Assembly (NCBI GenBank): GCA_947246775.1
Contig: CAMXTM010000061.1
Span: 1-9,486, forward strand
Reading direction: 5' to 3'
DNA from: an uncultured Clostridium sp.
GTDB taxonomy: Bacteria; Bacillota; Clostridia; Lachnospirales; Anaerotignaceae
Length of the DNA stretch: 9,486 nt
In this document: in pieces, positions 1-7,928 of the stretch
Layout: each line of letters starts with the position of its first letter
Position numbering within the stretch: position 1 is the first letter of the stretch
Notes under the pieces: model-generated
What the model was told of the DNA's origin: nothing
What the model saw: only the letters and a program-made list of their open reading frames with translations
The model's database searches: none
Translations under genes and position numbers: made by a program

Positions 1-204
1 TCCGCCATCTCCAATTTCTGTAATGAACTTAAAATAATCCTCTGGTAGCTGAAAACCATATTTTTTCTCTACCTCGCGAACAAAAGATTTCCTAATAGGT
101 GGATTTAATTTATATTGATGTTCGGATGCACCAAATATTTCATAATTGGGGTCAATATGTCGTGCATGATTTAGTATTTTTAATATTGCTTCTCTTGTTA
201 ACAT
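1..204 (-). CDS. SMI1/KNR4 (SUKH) family protein, N-terminal part only
   Basis: I translated this from the sequence: 68 codons run from ATG at 204-202 to the window edge with no stop, so the C-terminus is missing. Residues about 49-68 read KKYGFQLPEDYFKFITEIGD followed by GG, which is the typical first conserved block of SMI1/KNR4 (SUKH) domains: a helix, then LP-x-D-Y, then an IG-x-GG turn. The preceding NYEIFGASEHQYKLNPPI stretch is the lead-in I associate with stand-alone bacterial SUKH proteins. An in-frame TAG lies three codons upstream, so this ATG is the first possible standard start. No clear Shine-Dalgarno sequence precedes it. It begins 24 bp after the thiN stop with no terminator between, so read-through from the operon is likely. 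SUKH proteins are often immunity proteins of polymorphic toxin systems, but many orphan copies have no known role. No specific function can be given here. Confidence 0.83.
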   Translation of the reverse strand, partial: MLTREAILKILNHARHIDPNYEIFGASEHQYKLNPPIRKSFVREVEKKYGFQLPEDYFKFITEIGDGG

Positions 205-228
205 AAAAATCTACTAATAAAATCATAT

Positions 229-867
229 TCAATCTTTTGATTGTATTAAAAACAAATAACCTGTTTTAATTGAAATTTTACACCGTTTTTCTAACATGAC
301 ATTACTCACCGCTACAATATCATCATCTATAGTCAATGTATGGTCTACTAAAGGATATTGGAATCCCTCCAATGTAATACCAGTTACTTCCATAGAAAGC
401 GGAATTGTTGAAACCAAATCTCCCCTTTCTCCCTCCAATACAATAGAACTATCAATCAATTCTACACAGTTTTTTTCATTGACTAGCCTTGCTCGTATTC
501 CTTTTTTCAAAAGTCTCAAAAGCAAATGTGCATTTGCTAATGTATGATCAAAACGGCTTCCTATTCCCCCAAATATAACAACATCATCTGCATTTAATGT
601 AACAGCAAAATCTAACCCTAATTCCATATCTGTTTCATCTTTTTGTGCTGGAAATGTTTTTACAGCAACACCTAATTTTTGATAATACTCTAAATCCTCT
701 TTTTTACAAGAGTCAAAATCTCCCAATATATAGTCAGGCACTAAATTTAATGCTCTCGCATGACCTATACCACTATCACAGCATACTATTTTATCTGCAT
801 TTTCCATATATTTTTTACAAAAACTATAGTCTTCTATTTCTGCTCCCGCAAATAATATTACTTTCAT
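229..867 (-). CDS. thiN: Thiamine pyrophosphokinase (thiamine diphosphokinase)
   Basis: This cytosolic enzyme transfers pyrophosphate from ATP to thiamine, giving thiamine pyrophosphate, the cofactor of transketolase and the 2-oxoacid dehydrogenases. The 212-residue protein has the usual family length. Visible motifs are CCDSG (29-33), GDFDS (49-53), KDETD (76-80), which holds the acidic Mg/ATP-binding residues, and GGIGSRFDH (100-108). The C-terminal half has the beta-rich thiamine-binding region with VSN at 187-189 and the usual IQSKD-like ending. An AGGAG at 876-880, 8 nt before the ATG, supports the start. The ATG overlaps the rpe stop as ATGA, which implies translational coupling. ThiN ends the conserved operon in Bacillus as well. 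Having it next to rpe is metabolically sensible, because transketolase in the pentose phosphate pathway needs its product. Confidence 0.96.
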   Translation of the reverse strand: MKVILFAGAEIEDYSFCKKYMENADKIVCCDSGIGHARALNLVPDYILGDFDSCKKEDLEYYQKLGVAVKTFPAQKDETDMELGLDFAVTLNADDVVIFGGIGSRFDHTLANAHLLLRLLKKGIRARLVNEKNCVELIDSSIVLEGERGDLVSTIPLSMEVTGITLEGFQYPLVDHTLTIDDDIVAVSNVMLEKRCKISIKTGYLFLIQSKD

Positions 868-1532
868 TTCTCTTTCTCCTGCAATATGCTCAAAAATTCT
901 TTTGTGCTTTTTTCAACATTTTCTGCACCAAATACAGCAGAACCTGCTACAACAACATTGACTCCTGCGTCCAATATTTCCCTTATATTATCCTTATTTA
1001 CGCCACCATCTATTTCAATGTCAAAAGAAAGATTTTTTTGTTCTCTTATTTTTACTAATTCTTCTACTTTTTTCATTTTTTCTGGCATAAATTTTTGACC
1101 GCCAAAACCTGGCTCTACTGTCATAATCAGCACCATATCCACATCTTCTAAATAAGGCACTATATCCGACACAGGTGTATTTGGTTTGATTGTAATACCT
1201 GCTTTTACGCCAAAGTTCTTTATTTTTGAAAGCACTAACGCAGGATTTTTTGTCGCTTCTACATGGAAATTAATAATATCAGCGCCTGCTTTATAAAATG
1301 CCTCTACATAGCGTTCTGGCTCTACAATCATCAAATGCACATCAAATATTAAATTGGAGCTTTTCCGAATACTTTGTATTACAGGTATACCAAACGAAAT
1401 ATTTGGCACAAACATACCGTCCATAACGTCTAAATGGATATATTTTGCACCACCTTTTTCTATTTGTTCTAACTGTTGTCCAAGTTTCGTAAAATCTGCT
1501 GCTAACAATGAGGGAGATAGTATATTTTTCAT
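864..1532 (-). CDS. rpe: Ribulose-phosphate 3-epimerase
   Basis: This enzyme interconverts D-ribulose 5-phosphate and D-xylulose 5-phosphate in the pentose phosphate pathway. It is a 222-residue single TIM barrel of normal length. The metal-binding and catalytic residues are all present: His33 and Asp35 in HLDVMDGMFVPN, His66 in DVHLM, and Asp175 in EIDGGV. The phosphate-binding region VEPGFGGQKF is at 139-148, and the late VVAGSAVF block follows. The ATG sits 1 bp after the rsgA stop, and AAGGAA at 1541-1546 lies 8 nt upstream, inside the end of rsgA. The stop overlaps the thiN start. No anomalies are visible. The gene is part of the same polycistronic unit as rsgA and thiN, an arrangement conserved across Firmicutes. 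Confidence 0.97.
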   Translation of the reverse strand: MKNILSPSLLAADFTKLGQQLEQIEKGGAKYIHLDVMDGMFVPNISFGIPVIQSIRKSSNLIFDVHLMIVEPERYVEAFYKAGADIINFHVEATKNPALVLSKIKNFGVKAGITIKPNTPVSDIVPYLEDVDMVLIMTVEPGFGGQKFMPEKMKKVEELVKIREQKNLSFDIEIDGGVNKDNIREILDAGVNVVVAGSAVFGAENVEKSTKEFLSILQEKEK

Positions 1533-1533
1533 A

Positions 1534-2412
1534 TTATTTTTTCCTTTCTTTTTGTTCTAATTCTTGATAAATCGTTACATATCTATTGTATCTTATTTCA
1601 CTGATACTTTGATTGATTTGCTCTTTTACCGCACAATCTGGCTCATGGGTATGGCTACAACCTGTGTAATAACATTTATGCACATAGGGCTGAAATTCTC
1701 TAAAATAATATTGCAATGTTTCCTCTGTAATGCCTTCCAAATACAATGAAGTAAATCCTGGAGAATCTACAATATAGCTCTTTTCTCCTATTTGTATTAA
1801 CTCCGCATGGCGTGTAGTATGTCGTCCTCTTTGTATTTTTTTACTAATTTCTCCTGTTTCCATTTTAGCATGGGGAAATGCTTTATTGATTAGACTAGAT
1901 TTCCCCACGCCTGAAGGCCCTGCAAATACAGATATTTTATTTTGCAATGTCCGTTTTAAATCCTCTATACCGATTTCTTTTTCTGCACTCACGCACAGTA
2001 CAGTATAGCCTACCGAACGATACAATTCTGCTACATTTTCATATTGTTTTGTTTTATCTTTATCAATTTTATTGATACAAATTACAATATCTAATTGCTG
2101 TTGCTCAACCAATAACAAAAAACGGTCTAACAAGTCTAAATTCAAGTTAGGGCTTTTTGCTGCAAAAACAATGACTGCTTGGTCTACGTTTGCCACTCTT
2201 GGACGAATCAACAGTGTTTTCCTCTCCTCAATCACATCTAAACTACCTTCTCTATCTTTCTCATGCAATACAGTGATTTCTACATGGTCGCCTACTGTCG
2301 GCTTAATGCCCTCTTTACGAAATATTCCTCTTGGACGGCACTCATAAACGCCCTTTTCTGTATCTACATAATAAAAACCGCCAATTCCTTTTACAATCGT
2401 ACCTTTTAGCAT
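1534..2412 (-). CDS. rsgA: Ribosome small-subunit-dependent GTPase (circularly permuted)
   Basis: RsgA (YloQ/CpgA in Bacillus) binds the 30S subunit late in assembly, checks the decoding centre and leaves on GTP hydrolysis. The protein has 292 residues: an N-terminal OB fold (about 1-65), then a GTPase domain whose motifs occur in permuted order. G4 NKID is at 114-117, the G1 P-loop GPSGVGKSS at 165-173, the RGRHTTRH switch region at 196-203 and G3 DSPGF at 216-220. A C-terminal zinc-binding module carries Cys247, Cys252, His254 and Cys260. The start is supported by AAAGGAG ending 4-5 nt before the ATG. The gene follows prkC by 12 bp. In Bacillus subtilis this protein is a reported substrate of PrkC, which gives the neighbourhood functional meaning. 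No defects are visible. Confidence 0.97.
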   Translation of the reverse strand: MLKGTIVKGIGGFYYVDTEKGVYECRPRGIFRKEGIKPTVGDHVEITVLHEKDREGSLDVIEERKTLLIRPRVANVDQAVIVFAAKSPNLNLDLLDRFLLLVEQQQLDIVICINKIDKDKTKQYENVAELYRSVGYTVLCVSAEKEIGIEDLKRTLQNKISVFAGPSGVGKSSLINKAFPHAKMETGEISKKIQRGRHTTRHAELIQIGEKSYIVDSPGFTSLYLEGITEETLQYYFREFQPYVHKCYYTGCSHTHEPDCAVKEQINQSISEIRYNRYVTIYQELEQKERKK

Positions 2413-2424
2413 AGTTCTCCTTTC

Positions 2425-4698
2425 TTAAAATACATCGCTCCACATTTGTACACCATCGATAAAGCAAACAATTTGTCCATTGCCTGAACCAGATATTGGT
2501 ACAGAAAATGGCAATGTTCTTTGCTCATCTAATACAACAGATTCCCCATTATCATCTGTTTTTACAATTTTAATATGCGCATCTGTAATGCCTGCTGCTG
2601 GCGGATTTACTGTATATGTTTTTGTTTTTGTACGCTGTGGCGTCTGTTCTGGGTCTTGTGTTGTTGTATTGGATTCATTATTATTTGTTGTACTATTTTC
2701 ATTATTATCTGGTGTCTCCTCTGAAGAAGATGGTGTTGTTGTAGTCGTAGTTGGTGTTTCTGTTCTATCGTCTGGCTGCTGCTCTACCTTTTTACCTAAA
2801 CTTACTACAATACCTACTTCTGTTCCCTCTGGTACTTCTTCGCCTACTTCTTTTGTCTGTGTAATAACAATTCCTGCTTCTACGGTATTACTTTCTGCTG
2901 TTGTAATGTCTCCCACTTTTAATTTTGAAGACCTCAAAGCTCTCTCTGCTGCTGCTTGTGTTTGTCCCTCTACTCTTGGTACAATTGTTGTCTTTGTCTC
3001 TTCTCCTCTTGATACAACCAGTCTAACCGTTGTATCTGCTGTAATTTTTGTTCCCTCTGTAGGACTTTGTTCCATGACCGTATCCATTTCTGCATCTTCA
3101 TCATACTCATAGGATACTTTTGGCTCTTTTCCTATCAGATTTTTAATTTTTTCTACTGCTATATCTTCTTTATCACCTAATACATCTGGCATTTCTTCTT
3201 CTATTGTTTCTGAGCCTAAGCTGACTGTAACGCCTACTTCAATTCCTTTTTTAATTTCGCTATTTTCTGCTGTAGACTGCTCTACAATAATGCCTTCACC
3301 ATATCTTTCGCTATAAGTAGATTTTTCTTGTACTACACGATAACCCTCTTTTTCAGCCATCTCTTGTGCTGTTTTTAATTCCATTCCCACAAAGGATTTT
3401 ACTTTAATTGTATCAGAACTATCTCCAAACAATCCCGCCTTTGTTCCAAACGCTTTTACTCCTATTGCACTAATAATCGCAATAATAATCAATGCTGTTG
3501 CTACTGCTGCAACAATAACTTTTGTTTCTTTTCCTCTTTCGTAAATTTGCTCATAGCCCTCCTCCTGTCTTGGATTTCTTCTATTTTGCATATCCAATTT
3601 AGGTCGTCTACTTCTTCTCACTGGTTCTACTTGCTCATATTCTCTTTCATAATCATCATCTTTTGATATTCTAATATTTTTTGGTTTGTCTTGTCTTGCC
3701 ATCATTTCCTCCGTTACAGCTAATTCTTCTTGTCTCGCCTGCTCCATACGTCTTGCTTCTGCTTCTGCCTGTTTTACACTATTATCCACTGAAGAAAGAT
3801 ATTGTATCTCTGGTGGCGGTGAAGATGTTCTTGCTCTTGGTGGTGTCTGCTGTACATAATTTCCATTCGCTTCATTTCTTGCTTGCATGAGAGCTTGTAT
3901 CATATCTCCTATTGTCAAGTATCTCTCATCTGCTTTTTTTCTAGTCGCTTTTATAATAATTGCTTCCAAACTTGCGGATACCTTTGGATTATACTGCCGA
4001 ATATCTGGCAATTCTTCACTTATCTGTTTCATAGCAACTGCAACAGATGTATTTGCTTGAAAGGGTAATTGCCCTGTCACCATTTCAAACATTGTAATAC
4101 CCAATGAATAAATATCACTTTTTTCATCTACATAGCCCCCTCTTGCCTGCTCTGGTGAAAAATAATGCACAGAACCCATTGCTGTATTACTTGTTGTAAC
4201 AGTGCTACCATTTGCTGCCCTTGCTATACCAAAGTCTGTTACTTTTACAATACCATCTGTACCTACAAGTACATTCTGTGGCTTAATATCTCTATGTATA
4301 ATATGATTTTTATGTGCTTGCTCAATCCCTGCTGCTATCTGCAAAGACACATTGATTGTAGATTTTGTATCAAAAGGTGCTTTTTCTTTGATTGCTTGTT
4401 TTAATGTATCACCATGCACATATTCCATAATAATAAAATGTACATTGCCATCTTGTCCTACATCATACACCCTTACAATATTTGTATGAGAAAGTTTTGC
4501 TGCTGCCAATGCCTCAGAACGAAAACGTCCCATAAACTCTTTATCGTCTATAAATTCTTCCCTCAATATTTTGACAGTAACATACCTTTCTAATTTTCTA
4601 TCTCTAGCACGAAATACAATTGCTGTACCCCCAGAACCTATTTTTTCTAATAATTCATATCTGTCTGATAATACAGTACCCATTTGTAACATTAACAT
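2425..4698 (-). CDS. prkC: PASTA-domain Ser/Thr protein kinase, single-pass membrane protein
   Basis: This eukaryotic-type kinase senses peptidoglycan fragments outside the cell and phosphorylates cytoplasmic proteins. It has 757 residues. The kinase domain (about 14-275) is complete: Gly loop GSGGTA (21-26), Lys43, Glu62, HRDIKPQN with Asp137, DFG (155-157), a Ser/Thr-rich activation loop (165-176) and SPE (181-183). A charged juxtamembrane segment follows (about 280-391), with an Ala/Glu/Arg-rich, possibly coiled-coil part at 309-336. One transmembrane helix lies at about 393-413. Outside are three PASTA repeats (about 432-495, 500-565, 570-635), a Thr/Asn/Ser-rich linker (636-697) and a beta-rich C-terminal domain (698-757). 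ATGs occur at codons 1, 3 and 6. AGAGGTG at 4706-4712, 7 nt before codon 1, favours the first. The cognate phosphatase gene ends 14 bp upstream. All catalytic residues are present, so it should be active. Confidence 0.97.
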   Translation of the reverse strand: MLMLQMGTVLSDRYELLEKIGSGGTAIVFRARDRKLERYVTVKILREEFIDDKEFMGRFRSEALAAAKLSHTNIVRVYDVGQDGNVHFIIMEYVHGDTLKQAIKEKAPFDTKSTINVSLQIAAGIEQAHKNHIIHRDIKPQNVLVGTDGIVKVTDFGIARAANGSTVTTSNTAMGSVHYFSPEQARGGYVDEKSDIYSLGITMFEMVTGQLPFQANTSVAVAMKQISEELPDIRQYNPKVSASLEAIIIKATRKKADERYLTIGDMIQALMQARNEANGNYVQQTPPRARTSSPPPEIQYLSSVDNSVKQAEAEARRMEQARQEELAVTEEMMARQDKPKNIRISKDDDYEREYEQVEPVRRSRRPKLDMQNRRNPRQEEGYEQIYERGKETKVIVAAVATALIIIAIISAIGVKAFGTKAGLFGDSSDTIKVKSFVGMELKTAQEMAEKEGYRVVQEKSTYSERYGEGIIVEQSTAENSEIKKGIEVGVTVSLGSETIEEEMPDVLGDKEDIAVEKIKNLIGKEPKVSYEYDEDAEMDTVMEQSPTEGTKITADTTVRLVVSRGEETKTTIVPRVEGQTQAAAERALRSSKLKVGDITTAESNTVEAGIVITQTKEVGEEVPEGTEVGIVVSLGKKVEQQPDDRTETPTTTTTTPSSSEETPDNNENSTTNNNESNTTTQDPEQTPQRTKTKTYTVNPPAAGITDAHIKIVKTDDNGESVVLDEQRTLPFSVPISGSGNGQIVCFIDGVQMWSDVF

Positions 4699-4712
4699 TG
4701 TTATTCACCTCT

Positions 4713-5420
4713 TTATATTTCAATTAATATTAATGAAATATTATCTAAACCACCTTTTTCATTGGCAAGAATGACTAGCTTTTTTAGTTTTTCTTCTGTA
4801 GAAATTTCTTCTACTAAAATTTTCGCCATTTCTCTTTTTGATACCATATTACTTAGACCATCTGTACAAAGAAGTATTTTATCTCCTTGCTTAATATCTG
4901 CAATTACTATATCTGGTTCTACATCTTCCCTAACTCCTACTGCTCTTGTAATAATATTTCTTTTCGGGTGAACTTCCGCTTCTTCCATTGTAATACTTCC
5001 AATTTTAACCAATTCCATAACATAGGAATGGTCTGTTGTAATTTGTTGCATATCATTTTCCCTAAAACGATATGCTCTGCTGTCCCCCACATAAATAACA
5101 TATACTTTTTCATTTTCTATGGTTGCTGCTACTAATGTTGTCCCCATATCCATATACTCTATATTTTTTTTTGCTTTTTGATACACTATTTGATTACAGG
5201 CACGGGTTGCAAACATCATTCTATCTAAAATTTCTTCATTTTTTGTTTTTTCCATTGCCTCTACAAAATAAGTGATTGCTGTACTACTGGCGACTTCTCC
5301 AGCATTACAGCCACCCATACCATCTGCGACTATATATAATTTCTTTTCTTCGTTTATATAGATTGCATCTTCATTATTTTTCCTTCTCATACCAATTACA
5401 CTACTGCCAACTGCCTTCAT
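4713..5420 (-). CDS. stp: PP2C-family Ser/Thr protein phosphatase (PrpC/Stp type)
   Basis: This soluble metal-dependent phosphatase reverses phosphorylation by the adjacent PASTA kinase. The 235-residue length is usual for the bacterial PrpC/Stp group (about 240). The metal-ligand and motif residues are visible in order: RRKNNED with Asp18, VADGMGG with Asp33, GTT (93-95), VGDSRAY with Asp113, TDHS (129-132), CTDGLSN with Asp187, and GGLDNIS with Asp226. The start has the strongest ribosome binding site in the window, AGGAGGTG at 5426-5433, 5 nt before the ATG. A 49-bp gap separates it from rlmN, the largest gap inside the operon. The stop lies 14 bp before prkC, so kinase and phosphatase are co-transcribed. 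No signal peptide or membrane segment is seen. Confidence 0.97.
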   Translation of the reverse strand: MKAVGSSVIGMRRKNNEDAIYINEEKKLYIVADGMGGCNAGEVASSTAITYFVEAMEKTKNEEILDRMMFATRACNQIVYQKAKKNIEYMDMGTTLVAATIENEKVYVIYVGDSRAYRFRENDMQQITTDHSYVMELVKIGSITMEEAEVHPKRNIITRAVGVREDVEPDIVIADIKQGDKILLCTDGLSNMVSKREMAKILVEEISTEEKLKKLVILANEKGGLDNISLILIEI

Positions 5421-5469
5421 GCTAACACCTCCTAAAACACAATTACACTTTTTACTATTTTATAATTGA

Positions 5470-6537
5470 TTATTTTTTTTGATAACTTCTCCTTAATTGT
5501 CCACAAGCTGCCTCTATATCGCTGCCCAATTTTCTCCTTACTGTTACCTCAATTCCTTTTTGTTGCAATATTTGTGCAAACCTTTGTACTTGCTGCTCAG
5601 TGCTTTTGTTATAATTTCTTTCTTTTACTTCATTGACTGGTATCAAATTGACATGGCAAAGCATATGATGCAATTTGGAAGCAAGTTCTTCTGCACAACT
5701 ATCGCTATCATTGACACCTTTCATCAGCGCATACTCAAACGTAATCCGTCTTTTTGTGGCATCACTATACTGTTTACATGCCTTTAATAGTTCTTCCATA
5801 CTATATTTTTTTGCAATAGGCATAATACTTTGCCTAATCGTATCATTCGGTGCATGGAGAGATACTGCCAATGTAATTTGTAAATCTAATTCCAACAAAC
5901 GATATATGTTTTCTACCAATCCACAAGTAGAAAGTGTAATATGTCTTTGTCCCAAATGTAATCCTTTTTCATCATTTGCCAACTGTATAAAACGGATTAC
6001 ATTCGTATAATTATCTAATGGCTCACCACTTCCCATCAGTACAACATTTGACACACGTTCTCCACTATCCTTTTGTATTTCATAAATTTGTGAAAGCATT
6101 TCTCCTGCTGTCAAATTTCTTTCCACTCCATCTAATGTGGAAGCACAAAACTGACAACCCATACGACAACCTGCCTGTGTAGAAATACAAGCTGTATTAC
6201 CATAGTTATATTTCATTAAAACACTTTCTATTACTAAATTATCTTTTATTTCAAACAAATATTTTGTTGTGCCATCTATTTCAGAAACCAACTTTTTTAC
6301 TTGCTTTACACCATCAATATAACAATATTTTTTGAGCTTTTCTCTTAAACTCTTTGGAAGATTTGTCATATCATCTATTTCTGTAATATGCTTATGGTGA
6401 AGCCAATCAAATATTTGTTTTGCTCGAAAAGTTTGCTCTCCCCATTCTTTTACTACTACCTGCCACTGTCCCAATATCATAGAAAGCATTTCTAAACCAT
6501 TATCAGGACAAAATTTGACATCTACGATACTTGCCAT
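5470..6537 (-). CDS. rlmN: Dual-specificity 23S rRNA / tRNA adenine-C2 methyltransferase (radical SAM)
   Basis: RlmN methylates C2 of A2503 in 23S rRNA and of A37 in some tRNAs, supporting translational accuracy. The 355-residue protein has the N-terminal RNA-binding accessory domain with FRAKQIFDWLHHK (37-49). The radical SAM core carries the 4Fe-4S cysteines C124, C128 and C131 in CRMGCQFC. The two cysteines of the ping-pong methyl-transfer mechanism are Cys117 (in TACIST) and Cys345 (in AACGQLR). The SAM-binding MGSGEPLDN block is at 168-176. These features agree with RlmN rather than a degenerate paralogue; Cfr resistance methyltransferases share the core, but genome context favours RlmN. 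AGGAG at 6547-6551, inside the last codons of rsmB, is 9 nt before the ATG, so translation is probably coupled. The first ~20 residues are poorly conserved with relatives I recall. Confidence 0.96.
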   Translation of the reverse strand: MASIVDVKFCPDNGLEMLSMILGQWQVVVKEWGEQTFRAKQIFDWLHHKHITEIDDMTNLPKSLREKLKKYCYIDGVKQVKKLVSEIDGTTKYLFEIKDNLVIESVLMKYNYGNTACISTQAGCRMGCQFCASTLDGVERNLTAGEMLSQIYEIQKDSGERVSNVVLMGSGEPLDNYTNVIRFIQLANDEKGLHLGQRHITLSTCGLVENIYRLLELDLQITLAVSLHAPNDTIRQSIMPIAKKYSMEELLKACKQYSDATKRRITFEYALMKGVNDSDSCAEELASKLHHMLCHVNLIPVNEVKERNYNKSTEQQVQRFAQILQQKGIEVTVRRKLGSDIEAACGQLRRSYQKK

Positions 6538-6540
6538 ATT

Positions 6541-7899
6541 TTATGACTCCTTTCGCCTAAAACGAGCAATAAAAAACCCGTCCGTATGATGTATATGTGG
6601 ATATAATGTAATATATCCCTCTTTTGCTGTATCTGTAATCATTTTTTCTGGTAAAAATGGTGTGATATCCTCTAATGCAAAATCTTTATGCTGTTCTAAA
6701 AACCATTGTACATTTTTTTCATTTTCTTTTTTACACAAAGTACAAGTGCTATACACCAGCACACCACCTATTTTTACATACTTTGCCCCTTGCTTTAATA
6801 TCTCTTTTTGTATTAGCAACAAATTATCAATATCATTGCCATTTTTCTTTAAGCGAATATCTGGCTTTTTTCTGATGAGTCCCAGCCCAGAACAGGGTGC
6901 ATCTACAACCACTTTATCAAATTTTTGCTCTTGCTCCTCACAAAATACTGTTCCATCTTGCTGTTTTGTTTCCAGTATGGTTATGCCTAATCTTTGTGCG
7001 CTTTCCTCTAACAATTCTAATTTATGTTCATAAATATCGCAACAGCAAATATTTCCTCTATTATTCACTTTTTCCGCCATCAAAAAACTTTTTCCACCAG
7101 GTGCAGAACACATATCTAAGATCGTTTCGCCCTCTTGTGGACAAATTACCTCTACTGCTGTAACAGAACTTTCGTCCTGTACATGAAACTTTCCTTTATG
7201 AAATGCTTCTAATTTTGTCATGTCCGATGTCTTAGATAAATGTAGTACATTTTTATAATAATTTGAAAGCTTTACTACAATGCCTTTTTGCTCCAGTTCT
7301 TTTTTTAATTCTTCTGTAGTAGTACACAATGTATTCACTACAATACTAACATCTGGTGAAATATTGTTTTGCTCACAAAGTTGTTTTACAAAATCATAGT
7401 CATATTGATGCAGCCACATTTTTAAAAGCCATTGTGCATGGGAATATTTTAAACTCAAATATTCTACTGGATATTGTTTTTCATCTGGCAATATAATACT
7501 ATCCTTTTGTCTTACGATATTCCTCAATACACCATTTGCAAATCCAGCTAAACTAGTTAGTCCTCTTTTTTTGACCAACTTTACTGCTTCATCACAAACA
7601 GCATTTTCTGGCACATTCATAAAATAAATTTGATATACTGCCGTTCTTAATACTGCTAACAAATACGGTTTTATTTTCTTTGTTTTTACACTAGAAATAC
7701 TATCAATTACAAAATCAATATAATATAAATTGCGCAAAGTGCCATTTACCATTTCTGTCACAAAGGCTCGGTCTTTTTGCGGCATTGCTCCATTTTGTTT
7801 TAACAGTTTTCTCAGCACAATCGTATTATATTTTCCCTCTTTTAAAATTTCTACCATCGCTTGTGCTGCGATTTCTCTTGGATTTATTTGTATTGTCAT
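6541..7899 (-). CDS. rsmB: 16S rRNA (cytosine-967-C5)-methyltransferase with NusB-like N-terminal domain
   Basis: RsmB (Sun/Fmu) methylates a cytosine (C967 in E. coli numbering) in 16S rRNA using SAM. The 452-residue length fits the family. Residues about 1-135 form the NusB-like RNA-binding domain, with KDRAFVTEMVNGTLRN and NAVCDEAVKLVKKRG as landmarks. A linker leads to the Rossmann methyltransferase domain: SAM-binding DMCSAPGGK (262-270), acidic CCDIYEHKL (286-294), DAPCSGLG (333-340) with Cys336, and STCT (384-387) with the probable nucleophile Cys386. The protein ends in the GFFIARFRR strand typical of the family. AGGAG at 7907-7911 lies 7 nt before the ATG. It is the first gene of the seven-gene operon, preceded by a 237-bp intergenic region with candidate promoters, and it stops 3 bp before rlmN. 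Confidence 0.96.
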   Translation of the reverse strand: MTIQINPREIAAQAMVEILKEGKYNTIVLRKLLKQNGAMPQKDRAFVTEMVNGTLRNLYYIDFVIDSISSVKTKKIKPYLLAVLRTAVYQIYFMNVPENAVCDEAVKLVKKRGLTSLAGFANGVLRNIVRQKDSIILPDEKQYPVEYLSLKYSHAQWLLKMWLHQYDYDFVKQLCEQNNISPDVSIVVNTLCTTTEELKKELEQKGIVVKLSNYYKNVLHLSKTSDMTKLEAFHKGKFHVQDESSVTAVEVICPQEGETILDMCSAPGGKSFLMAEKVNNRGNICCCDIYEHKLELLEESAQRLGITILETKQQDGTVFCEEQEQKFDKVVVDAPCSGLGLIRKKPDIRLKKNGNDIDNLLLIQKEILKQGAKYVKIGGVLVYSTCTLCKKENEKNVQWFLEQHKDFALEDITPFLPEKMITDTAKEGYITLYPHIHHTDGFFIARFRRKES

Positions 7900-7928
7900 T
7901 CCTTTTCTCCTAAATTTTATAACAAATT

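Noticed and set aside
230..243. Small hairpin CAATC-TTTT-GATTG at the end of thiN
   Set aside because: Only a 5-bp stem with two G-C pairs and no T tract directly after it. Too weak for an intrinsic terminator.
645..1058. A 137-codon plus-strand open frame opposite thiN and rpe, rich in Phe, Leu and Tyr
   Set aside because: It lies antisense to two clearly real, conserved genes. Its hydrophobic look is what reverse complements of AT-rich, Lys/Glu-rich genes give.
2480..3112. A 210-codon plus-strand open frame opposite the PASTA/linker part of prkC
   Set aside because: It is low-complexity (runs of Val, Ser, Thr), has no recognisable domain or ribosome binding site, and is explained as the antisense shadow of the repetitive prkC 3' end.
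5434..5500. Possible internal promoter before stp (TTATCA about 18 bp from TAAAAT on the minus strand)
   Set aside because: The -35 match is poor and the region is a simple A/T run where such matches are expected by chance.
5470..6537. rlmN considered as a Cfr-type 23S A2503 C8-methyltransferase resistance gene
   Set aside because: Position between rsmB and stp in the conserved operon and the ordinary RlmN N-terminal domain argue for the housekeeping enzyme.
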